A DNA stretch of 64,000 nt from Nissolia schottii. Taxonomy: Eukaryota; Streptophyta; Magnoliopsida; Fabales; Fabaceae. Shown here in pieces: positions 29,566-44,700 of this stretch. The stretch's first letter is position 1; every line of letters starts with the position of its first letter. The notes under the pieces were generated by a model. It was not told the DNA's origin, did no database searches, and saw only the letters and a list, made by a program, of their open reading frames with translations. The stretch lies in the NCBI GenBank assembly GCA_003254905.1, contig QANU01045404.1, positions 62,187-126,186 on the forward strand. Reading direction: 5' to 3'. A program made the translations under genes and the position numbers.

Positions 29566-31674
29566 AGAAAGTGATATGTTTGAAGCGTTAAATTTTACGT
29601 TAACGAATAATGAACTAAAGAAAGAGTATATACTTAAGGTCACTTCCAACTTTGAATACATTTAAATCTCCTCCAAACATTATTCAATGATAGAGAAGAT
29701 TGCGTTAAGCGCAGGTTACACATTGGTCTTTATTTTATCAGTTACGGCAAGAATTTTGGGTTCCAGACAACCCCATTAAGTGGTTCATTGTCATCTCCTT
29801 CTCTCTCGTGCAAGAATTGGGCCAATTAATTAGTACCGCCTTGCTATTATTGTCATACCTGTCGCTTTGAAAATTCACATCTTTTGAAAATTAGATCATG
29901 TCTCTAGTATACTCTATACTGACTATATATTTTTTTTATTTTTTCTGTTACTCAATTTTTCTGGGGCAAAAAAATCAGTTGAGAATAAGATTTTTTTTTT
30001 CTAGGTCCACATGAAAAAGTGGCCAAATTTTAATTAGTTGGGGGAAAATTTGTGCACCTTTGCTGAAAGGCTGGCACCTAAACCTTGACCTGAATCTATC
30101 TGTTTTGTTTTTTTGTTTTTTCTTTTCATACTCTTTGATATCTTGGATTGGAACCATTTGCAAGATGAAAATGAATGCAAGCTGAATTTAGTAAACATCT
30201 ATTTTAGTCTATCTTTGAATGGAGTTAATCAAAACCATCATTGCCAAGTAGCCAAATGTACCATGAACTGGTTCACGGTTTTTTGGTGTATCAATTCTCT
30301 CAGAATTCGCCATTAAAAACTCCAAATTAGCATATTGGAATTTTGCAAAGAATTGGTGACTTGTGGGGTTGTGGACTACTCCTTGAATTGTCGTGGAGCT
30401 ATTGCCGCCTTCTGGATGCCGTCTTCGTGCAGTCATTGCCGCCTTCTAGATGGCGTCTTCGCGCACGACACCACCCGCCGCACTTTCACTGGCATAGCCA
30501 CCCATAGATCTCCATTGGCAACGGCTATTGAAGATGGCTATCGATGACATAACTTTGCATTCTCTGGCTAGATCTAACAAGCAATCGTGTAAGGCATACG
30601 AAAGGAGTGAGTTGAAAGAGAGAGACATAAGCAGAAAGAGTTGTGCAATGACAAGCTTAATGGAGATGGAAGAGTGTTTTTAGGGTTTCAAATTAGTATT
30701 TTTAGATTTTACTTTTAAATTTTATAAAAATTGGTACTAAATGGGCTATTGTGGGGCTATGGGGTAAGACTTTTTAAGATTTTTTTTGTAAAATCTTTTA
30801 TAGTTGAAGGTTATTTTATACGTCCTATCATATCTATCCTAATAAAGTAAAATAAATCAGAATAAATATGTACAAGATAATATAATATCTACAATAATAT
30901 CTAAACATGTCTTTTATATTGGAGATCAACAAAAAAAATTATAGTTTACAAAATCTATTATCACCTTTCAAAATATCTATATTCATTTGCAAGACCATCA
31001 AAATATTCCTGAGAAATCAAAGTAACTAAATAAGTCAACACAATAGACTCAATAGAGAGACAACAAAAACACACAAAAAGAGGCAACAAAATATGAGCAA
31101 AAGACATAAGATCACCATGGGCATGAGGCAGAAGATTGATTATGGACGATGGACAGGAAATTCTTGGTACAAGTTATAAAAGCGAAACAAGATGCTATAG
31201 TTTTTCAGAGAAAAAAAATCAGTCTGACATTCTTTGAATTTATTTTAAAAAAATCAAAATATTATTTTAAAATGTTCAAATATATAAAATATAATCTTTT
31301 AAAAATCAAAACTATAAGACTAGCATTCTTTTTCTCAAAAAAAATCTTTATTTTTTTTTCCTTTCTTTATAACAAAATTTTATCACTTAGGAAGTAGCTA
31401 GTTTCAGAGACGTGTGAGACCAGCTGCAAGCAAGTACTAATTGGCCTAAATCTTGCACAAAGAGAAGACTTTGACCGTGAGCCACACGGTGGATATCTTG
31501 AAGCCAAAACTCTTGTCGTCAATTCTAAGCTCTAAAGTTCAAACTGATAAAATAATATCAATTTTGTTCTTAAGGCAGTCTTGTGTGTCTTGATGAATAG
31601 TTTTATTTTTCTTTTCCAACAATGATCAGGCGTATAAAGATGGGTCTTGAAATTTGAGCACCCTCTTCCAAAGA
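29566..31674. promoter_or_regulatory. Divergent intergenic region between two kinase genes
   Basis: About 2.4 kb separates the ATG of the copy-B kinase (- strand) from that of the third kinase (+ strand), so both promoters should lie in this region. The left part up to 30,820 is module sequence shared with copy A; the rest is unique and AT-rich. Individual promoter elements could not be identified with confidence. Confidence 0.4.
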
Positions 31675-34754
<3,080 letters not shown>

Positions 34755-36080
34755 GAAGCATTACTCACTCATATGTCTAACATATACTGCATGTGTAATG
34801 TGTAGTATAGTCTATGAAACATAGCACTGGCCAATGGCTCTGTACTGCATAAACCGATCAATAGCAGTTGTATAATTTCCATTTCCTTTTTTTTGTTGGC
34901 AGAAGCGATAAGACTCAATTTCTATTTTTGGAAGTAATAAAAAAGAAAAGAAACTACTCATGATTACATGCAGGAAGTGGATCCTCATGAGAATTTCAAA
35001 TGACATATGGATAGATTTTTAGGGTCTAGGGTTTAGCCGTGTTTTACTATTAATTGTGTTTAATCGTGGGATCCAAGTTGGAGACCACTCACTTTGTATT
35101 GTTAGCACGGTTTTTACTGTTGCAATTCATTTATTCGCAAAATGGCAATCACCATTAATCCATTATCCATTATATTAGTTAGATAAGGCAAAAGCTACGT
35201 CTCCCTGAAAAGAAAAACTAAAATGTTAAAGAAATAATAATAAACAAAATAAAGAGCAATTATCAAATTATTACCATGTTGCACAAGTACTGGTACGGTA
35301 TTGGTACTAGGTACAGATACAAGTATGAGGTATACAATTTTTTTTTTNTTTTGTCGATAATGTGTCTCCTTCATATATTCATGCACAACCAGCGAAAAAT
35401 CGTTTAAAACAAAAAAAACTTGACCAACACAACAATTTCATATAAATTGTTATTCACAAAACGAGGGGCTACGGGGATTCATCGTATTGCTACCAAAGCT
35501 CTTAGGCCTAGTTTTTAGATTAAGACTGGCTATGAATAATTTAATTTCAGAAGAGATAATGTCATGTTTTTGTAAACTTAATAAAGTTTTAGGCCTCTCA
35601 AATATGGTTGAGTCATAAGGAACAAACTTGTATCTAACATGGATTTGGTTTTTTAGTGTGATGTAAGAGCTATTTTAATAAACAATATGTAAATATTTCT
35701 ATAAATGCTCAAATAAAATGGAATATACTTTAACTATAGTGAAATGAATAATGCCGAATTCACCTAAACTTTTATTTAAAATTAAAAAAAAAAAACCTTC
35801 ACCCTACAAATCACTTTATATGGAGATGGCCAATGTGCTCAATTTACTCTTTACTACAGTAGAGATATAAATTGCAATACCAAACTCCATTTAAGCAATC
35901 AGAGAAGACAACTTGTTATTCAAGCTCTTGGCTTATAAGCCTGCATCTTTAACCCATGTGAGACTCAAGGATAAACAATAAATGGTCAATCTAGTTTCAC
36001 AAACACATCATCAAACATTCATTTCGTGTAACAACAAAAGGAAAGCAGAAGGTTCACATTGGTCTTGTAATTTATAACAA
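34755..36080. other. Intergenic, no gene seen
   Basis: AT-rich. An assembly N lies at 35,348 in a T-run. The last part (about 35,955-36,155) is similar to 40,590-40,800, downstream of the B3 gene. Confidence 0.4.
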
Positions 36081-38277
36081 GAAACGGAACCAAATCTAAG
36101 AACAAGGACGGAAGTTTAACAACTTCCTTGTTGGTAATTTGATGCATAATTAATATGAAACGCTTTGGTTGCAATGCCCCGCTCTGTTATTTCGCTTTAG
36201 TTTTCTTTGGGTTAGGCCCTCTCATGTAACCAAAAAAATAATAATGATAGTAATATCAAAATAAAAACAAATAAGTAACTCCTCAAATTAGTAGCGGCAG
36301 TAGTAAAAAGGAGGGAACGAGAGGTGAAGGCAACAACGGTGGCGGAAACGAGGACTGAGGAGCAACCAGAGCGAATATAGTTTCTCCTGAATTCCTTAAA
36401 TGTTAATTATGATTTTACATCCCCTGTATAACCAACAAAATCAACTTATTAGCACATCTACCCAATAAGTGTTGACACTTGCAACGAAACAATGCTTAGT
36501 ATACAATCTGGGCTTAAAAAACTCGTTTAGGATCTTTTGGTATAATTTCATAAAACTTCATGTTGAATTACACCACATTGTCTAGCCAATGTCAAAAGAA
36601 TTTCCTCGGAATCCTTAAACTTTTCATTATGCATCTAATGCAATTTAACTATAACCAACCAATTCAACTTAGTTGGTTTACCCAATATGAGTAACCCTAG
36701 TTATACAGCTCAAATGTTGTTAACCACGCCCATATTCTACCCCAGTAACACTAAGTACACAAACTTTTATATATGCGTGCACAAACTTTTTCTACACACA
36801 TACACAAACTTTTTCAAAAGTGAAACTAAATCAAATCGGATCTATAACGTATTAAATAACAAAGAGTAATTGTTGCACTTTCTCTTCATCTCTCCACTCA
36901 CACTCTAAGTGTGTAGACTCACTCTTTATCATGCACAAATATTTTCAAGCATATGCACAAATTTTTTAACAACCAGAAACAAAAAAATATGACAAAAATG
37001 AAGACAAACATGAAACTTTTGTGTTCATATGCATAAACTTTTGAACAAGAATGCACAAATTTTTCTATACACATGCTCAAACTTTTGACCAATCAAACAT
37101 GCAAACTCTTGAACAAGCATGCACAAACTTTTCGACACACATGCACAAACATTTGAAAAAGCAAAAATAACAAATATGATGAAAATGAAAATAAAAACTC
37201 TTTAGATTCTTAAAGAATAAGATGGAAACGAAAAAAAATGATGGGAGATTGGATAAGAAGAGAGAAAATATAAAGAATAAGAAAAAATTGAGAAGAAACA
37301 CCGGTTAAAAAAAAGTGAGTTGTACAAAAATTAGCAAAATTTGGTTATACACGAAACGAATAATTAGACGAAGGCAAGTGTTGATAAATGTGTTGACAAC
37401 TAGGGGTAGGTGTGCAAAAAAAGCAGCATTTCAGAAGTATAACCAAACCTGAACGACATTTAGAAACTGCGCCATTGGAGAGCATAGCGACTAGATCTGC
37501 AACAAATCTGAAATGACGCTGAGGCGTTGGATCCGTCAGTGGTGAGGGATTTGTAACAGATCTGAAACAGCAGCAAGGCGTCTGGCGTCGGATCCAACAG
37601 CAGTCAGCTAAGTCGGGCAAGAATTGCTTTGTGAGAAAACGAGTCAATGGGAGAGGCTGAGCAGAATCAAGTGCGGCAAATGGAGGGTGGTTCGGGTGTT
37701 CGTTCAGTTGAGAGAAGAAGGAGAAGCAAAACAAGAGTTGTGGGACGAGAGAAGAAGGTTCCAGAATATATGGGAATATGTGTTAAGGTTTGGAATCAGT
37801 TTATCTAATCATAACTAGTTTGGAATTGTTTCGGAGTAAGTTAGAACTCATTCGGTTCTACAAACCGAATTAAAAAGCAGTTTGAATCCAATTTTTGTAT
37901 GGTTTAGGAAATAACCTAACCATGAACACCCTTATTGACAACCAAACAATTCATACAATATAATGAAAAACTCGATATTTTATACATAATAAAGCTTTTG
38001 TAGGCAACATTCCAAACAAAAACTCTACATTTTATACATAACATTTTTAAGCTACTAGCTAGTTACCAAGCAACAAAAACCCACGAATAAAAAACTAACT
38101 ACAATTAAAAAACGGTTTCATTACTATAAAATGAACATACTACTAACATAACATAAAGGCTGATTGGAGCCTAGGGTTAAGAGGAATTAGGATTGAGGAG
38201 GAATTATTATGATTTATTTTTCTAGGTCTACATTAAAAGAGTGTTCATTTCTTAAACTTTAATTAGTTAAAAACTAA
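36081..38277. repeat. 2.2-kb near-identical direct repeat, first copy
   Basis: Matches 38,279-40,532 over its whole length, with a single N between them. Differences cluster at about 37,620-37,990: a deletion of about 57 bases in this copy and several substitutions. It contains repeated ATGCACAAACTTTT-like words (36,750-37,170). The frame on the + strand at 37,620-37,800, possibly retroelement gag-like with a Glu- and Gln-rich stretch, is interrupted here. Confidence 0.85.
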
Positions 38278-38278
38278 N

Positions 38279-40532
38279 GAAACGGAACCAAATCTAAGAA
38301 CAAGGACGGAAGTTTAACAACTTCCTTGTTGGTAATTTGATGCATAATTAATATGAAACGCTTTGGTTGCAATGCCCCGCTCTGTTATTTCGCTTTAGTT
38401 TTCTTTGGGTTAGGCCCTCTCATGTAACCAAAAAAATAATAATGATAGTAATATCAAAATAAAAACAAATAAGTAACTCCTCAAATTAGTAGCGGCAGTA
38501 GTAAAAAGGAGGGAACGAGAGGTGAAGGCAACAACGGTGGCGGAAACGAGGACTGAGGAGCAACCAGAGCGAATATAGTTTCTCCTGAATTCCTTAAATG
38601 TTAATTATGATTTTACATCCCCTGTATAACCAACAAAATCAACTTATTAGCACATCTACCCAATAAGTGTTGACACTTGCAACGAAACAATGCTTAGTAT
38701 ACAATCTGGGCTTAAAAAACTCGTTTAGGATCTTTTGGTATAATTTCATAAAACTTCATGTTGAATTACACCACATTGTCTAGCCAATGTCAAAAGAATT
38801 TCCTCGGAATCCTTAAACTTTTCATTATGCATCTAATGCAATTTAACTATAACCAACCAATTCAACTTAGTTGGTTTACCCAATATGAGTAACCCTAGTT
38901 ATACAGCTCAAATGTTGTTAACCACGCCCATATTCTACCCCAGTAACACTAAGTACACAAACTTTTATATATGCGTGCACAAACTTTTTCTACACACATA
39001 CACAAACTTTTTCAAAAGTGAAACTAAATCAAATCGGATCTATAACGTATTAAATAACAAAGAGTAATTGTTGCACTTTCTCTTCATCTCTCCACTCACA
39101 CTCTAAGTGTGTAGACTCACTCTTTATCATGCACAAATATTTTCAAGCATATGCACAAATTTTTTAACAACCAGAAACAAAAAAATATGACAAAAATGAA
39201 GACAAACATGAAACTTTTGTGTTCATATGCATAAACTTTTGAACAAGAATGCACAAATTTTTCTATACACATGCTCAAACTTTTGACCAATCAAACATGC
39301 AAACTCTTGAACAAGCATGCACAAACTTTTCGACACACATGCACAAACATTTGAAAAAGCAAAAATAACAAATATGATGAAAATGAAAATAAAAACTCTT
39401 TAGATTCTTAAAGAATAAGATGGAAACGAAAAAAAATGATGGGAGATTGGATAAGAAGAGAGAAAATATAAAGAATAAGAAAAAATTGAGAAGAAACACC
39501 GGTTAAAAAAAAGTGAGTTGTACAAAAATTAGCAAAATTTGGTTATACACGAAACGAATAATTAGACGAAGGCAAGTGTTGATAAATGTGTTGACAACTA
39601 GGGGTAGGTGTGCAAAAAAAGCAGCATTTCAGAAGTATAACCAAACCTGAACGACATTTAGAAACTGCGCCATTGGAGAGCATAGCGACTAGATCTGCAA
39701 CAAATCTGAAATGACGCTGAGGCGTTGGATCCGTCAGTGGTGAGGGATTTGTAACAGATCTGAAACAGCAGCAAGGCGTCTGGCGTCGGATCCAACAGCA
39801 GTCAGCTAAGTCGGGCAAGAAGTGCTTTGTGAGAAAACTCAACGAGTCAATGGGAGAGGCTGAGCAGAAGCAGCAACAGATGCTCCTGATCATGGAGGAG
39901 CTCCTAACTGTCAGCCAGAATCAAGTGCGGCAAATGGAGGGTGGTTCGGGTGTTCGTTCAGTGGAGAGAAGAAGGAGAAGCAAAACAAGAGTTGTGGGAC
40001 GAGAGAAGAAGGTTCCAGAATATAAGGGAAAATGTGTCAAAGGTTTGGAATCAGTTTATCTAATCTTAACTAGTTTGGAATTGTTTCGGAGTAAATTAGA
40101 ACTGATTCGGTTCTACAAACCGAATTAAAAAGCAGTTTGAATCCAATTTTGGTATGGTTTAGGAAATAACCTAACCATGAACACCCTTATTGACAACCAA
40201 ACAATTCATACAATATAATGAAAAACTCGATATTTTATACATAATAAAGCTTTTGTAGGCAACATTCCAAACAAAAACTGTACATTTTATACATAACATT
40301 TTTAAGCTACTAGCTAGTTACCAAGCAACAAAAACCCACGAATAAAAAACTAACTACAATTAAAAAACGGTTTCATTACTATAAAATGAACATACTACTA
40401 ACATAACATAAAGGCTGATTGGAGCCTAGGGTTAAGAGGAATTAGGATTGAGGAGGAATTATTATGATTTATTTTTCTAGGTCTACATTAAAAGAGTGTT
40501 CATTTCTTAAACTTTAATTAGTTAAAAACTAA
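38279..40532. repeat. 2.2-kb near-identical direct repeat, second copy
   Basis: Second copy, following the N at 38,278. It keeps the 57 bases missing from the first, giving an open frame at 39,829-40,128 (+) with QKQQQMLLIMEELLTVSQNQ and an Arg/Lys-rich tail. I do not recognise it as a known protein; a gag-like coiled-coil fragment is possible. The repeat ends about 350 bases from the stop codon of the B3 gene. Confidence 0.85.
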
Positions 40533-40877
40533 CTAAATCCCAAAAATTATTTTGTCAAATCCCTAAACAGATTAAAGTGGGACTTAACGATTAACAAGAA
40601 ATGGTCGATCGAGCTTCGCAAACACATCATCAAAGACCAAACGTCAATAGAATGCCATACATTCATTTCGCAAAACAACAAAAGGGAAAGCACAAGGCTC
40701 ACACTGGTCTTGAAATTTATAACAATAAACAACCAAATCTGGGAAAGAGGACAAGGTTTAGCAACTTCCCCATTGGTAATTTGATGCATAATTGATGTCA
40801 CATATAAACATGGTCTCTAGCATTCTTTATTTTGTTGCAATTGACACGAAATATGTATACTAGAAAAGGAGTTGCCT

Positions 40878-41731
40878 TTACCCACGTTGTCCAAAAGGAA
40901 AGAACTTTTCAGTTACAATAAGCAATGCTCCCAACGGTTCAATCCGATAAAACCCAACTGAAAGAACAAATGATGCTCTGTCAAATTATGGGGGGAAAAG
41001 CACTTTCTCATATACAAAGAACTAGAAATTAGAAAAGATCAGAAATAAAATAATATTCATGAAAACCAATGAGCCAAAATTCCTGAGCAAGGATTTTTTC
41101 TAGAATTATTAGTGTCCATCACCAAAGCAGTAATTACCATCTTCGTATCACCAAAGAGTTGAACTAAACAGACCTAATATAATAACATAAATCACATACA
41201 TATTTCCATTTAAATAGGCACATCATTGATCACTTATCAATATATAGTCATCAATTATGCATTTATTGAACAATTATGCAATTTAGACATAAACTGGAGC
41301 ATTTACCCTCATGATCAAAGAATCGAGTGACTACAGTTATAAACTGATAATGTTATGGATAAATGAGAATTCATGTGTGTGAGTTAAAAATTTATGCACA
41401 CAACTGAAAATTTGAGTGACAACATCATCTTTTAATATTATAATATCTCGGTTGCTCAATTATATATCTGAATTACTTGCTCATTTCCACACAAAAGTGT
41501 TATATAGCATTTTTCTTTTATTGAAATAATGAAAATATAATTGAAATAAGTTTTTGTGGCTTGAAGGTTGAAGCCAGGACATAGCTTAACTCTAAACAAC
41601 TATAAACCTTTTAGTCATAAAAATTTTAATACCATGTTAAGAATCATTTCTAAAAAAACTTAAATTTAATTTCTCTAAAATGATAAAGTGGAAGTGTACA
41701 CTATTAAATCATTTAATGAGACTCGTACATA

Positions 41732-41773
<42 letters not shown>

Positions 41774-44700
41774 CATTGAACCAATGATGTATAACCTTTC
41801 ACTTTCTTACTCTAGAAAAAACTAAATCCTAAAAGCTTAAAGATGATAAATGAAAACAATTAAATAATTGAATATCTTCACAACAATATAACAGAAGAGA
41901 TTACCTTCATCACCAACTTGCCAGTTGGATTTCTCAATATAACCTGTAAGCCCTTCAAGGATATACATCCTCCCTTTACAATTAGTCCAAAAGCGGTAGT
42001 TAAGGGTCCAAATTTTTGCATCGGTGTCATAGATTTCAAAGGGAATGCCACGTGGATCAGTGATTTTTGGAAGAAAAGTCTGGCCAGTAGAGAGTATTAT
42101 TTAGTACTCAAAACCTTGTTTGTATTAATGTAAAAACAATAGCACAAATAATTGAAACCCTTACAAAGATTAACAACCTCAATATAAATTAACGAATCAG
42201 GAACTCATGCATATAATGTCATTTGTCCATGCAAAAATGGTTCATAATTCACTACAAGTATAAATTAGCTACGATCATTCCTATCCTATAGATAGATGTC
42301 CAAATCTAAATTACCTGATTCAAAATTGAAAACCAATTCAGATTAATTAAAAGCCGACCAAAACAGAAAAGAAAATTTGTTTAGATTGAAAACTAATAAA
42401 ACTTGGATTAGTGGCCACTAGTATAAAATTTAAGTTTGTAAAGTCTTAGGAAAATATTTAAGAGTCTGCTACACGTACACCAAAAATTATACATCATACA
42501 TACACCTTGTACATATATACATAAAATTTGTGTTTTAACTTATGTAATGTTTATGCACTTAATTAAGTATAGTTGAGAGTATTATTTACAAATTTGTAAT
42601 GTTTGTGCACTTGTGAGAATAAAGTTTGTGCATTATTAATGGTGTATGTATGGATGTATGAAATTGGGTGTACATGTAACATTTTTGAATATTTAATTAG
42701 TCTAATTTGGTGAGCTTGAAATTTGTCATTTTATATTTTATTTAATAAAAAGCTGAATCAACCAAACCAATCCCATTAAAATTGTCAGTATATAATTAAA
42801 TTGACGTAAAAATTTAAAATATTAAAAACTAAATTGATATGAAAAAAATTTCAACATCAAAAATGTTAATTTTAAATTATTAGGACTAAAATGACATCTA
42901 CTAAAGACTCTTTTTACCAAAATTGCAAATACTATTTATGGCCCTAGGGCAATCCTTAATTATTTAAAGCTCTATTGCAAACTTTAATCATCATGCCCCT
43001 ATATATCCGAGCTCTTTTATTTCACTTATTTAAATTCCACATAACTATAGCCCTCGAACCCTACTTGCATGAATGATAACTAAGTTTATTAATTGTTTGT
43101 TAACTTTTCCTCTATCAACTAACTACAATTATATCTACTAATCACATTAGTTCAAAAAGATCATAAGCCAAGTATTTAGAAGTATAATTAGAAACAACAT
43201 AGAAAAGAAAATAAAGACAATTAATGGCTCAGTGCAATGCATGAAAGCTTCAATTGTATCCTGCATATATGTTACGATGATTATAAAGTATATATAAAAT
43301 AATCACAAATTCATAATATGGACTCACCTCAGCATTTTTCTTCGGTACGACAAGACGTCCATTCTTGACTCTAGTGTCGGTGGGAGTCAGAAATTTGCTG
43401 AACAAGCGAGTAATAGTAGAATTGGGGCTTAAATGGTGTTAAAGATTCAATGCTCCAATAAACTCAGTTTGTTTATTCCAGAATCCAAATAAATACAAAA
43501 AATTCTAATAATAAGAGTGAACATTATTTGTATTAGTATATTTAAGGGTCAGTTTGGCATAGGTAGAAATGAGTGAGAAATTGTTATAGATTATATTTAT
43601 GTGTAACCATCAAAATTATATCCTCACTCCAATATTAAACTCACCTTTAAAATGAACTTTTTTTCTTGACATAAAGGAAATAAAAAGACAAATTATTTTA
43701 TGGGGGTAAGCGGAGCTAATAAATCGGTTTTGTCTGTTTCTCTCTAAATTATTCACCCAAAATATCTACTCCTAAAGTATAAATAATATTACTCAAATAT
43801 ATAAATGTCAAAATAAGTTAACTACAAAAACTCAAAGATTATATGATGCATTTGTTTTAGCTAATTTAAAAATAAAAACATTTTTTGTTAAAAAATATCA
43901 TTTTTTATATATTTAGATAAAATTTTAAAATATTCTAATTTTTTAAGTGAAATTTAAGAGTAATAACTTTTAAAAAAATCGTTTTCAACTTATTTAATAA
44001 CTATAAAAAAATTAACATTTTAATATTTTTTTCTATTCAAAACAAACACGCCCTATAATACCCATCAATATTATATACTAATTTTCTTCATTAGAAACCA
44101 TCAAAAAGTAAAGCAAATGAAACTTAATTGGTGGATACAGCCCCAGCACTGCTTTCAGATACTCCTCCTCTTTCATCTTACGCAAATGAAAGAGATGGAA
44201 AATTTGAGATGCAGATAAATTCCCGCTAGACCTTGCACCATTTGCATCAGCAAGTGAACCTATTTCAGTCGATGAATTGATGACATTGCCTCCTAATGCC
44301 TGAGTTTGTTCTTTGAATTGTGATCCATGTGTGACCCTTTGAACATCTTTCCCATGATATTCATTAGCAGAAAGGAGGGCAATTTCTTCCTAAAATAAAA
44401 ATTGAGAGTTAAATAATGAAACTTCATTCACAAATTCACTTAGCACAATATTATAAACATCAATTAAGGAACCTTGATATGAATGAGCTAGCTAGAAGTC
44501 CCAAAAAGCACAACTAGTTGGAAGTAAACATGTATATGTCCATGCATGCCAACTTTCCCCTTTTAAAGTGTTAGTTTAAAAGAAGGAAATATGGTAACAA
44601 ACATTGTTATGATACGGCAAAATAGAAACTGCTATAGCAATTTAGTGGTGGTGTACATATGAAAAAAGTAGCTAAATACATGGTTCTTTTAATTCAGTTT

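Noticed and set aside
37077..37301. Phe-rich - strand frame, repeated at 39,275-39,499
   Set aside because: A by-product of A-rich sequence and the ATGCACAAAC-type repeats; identical in both copies only because the DNA is.
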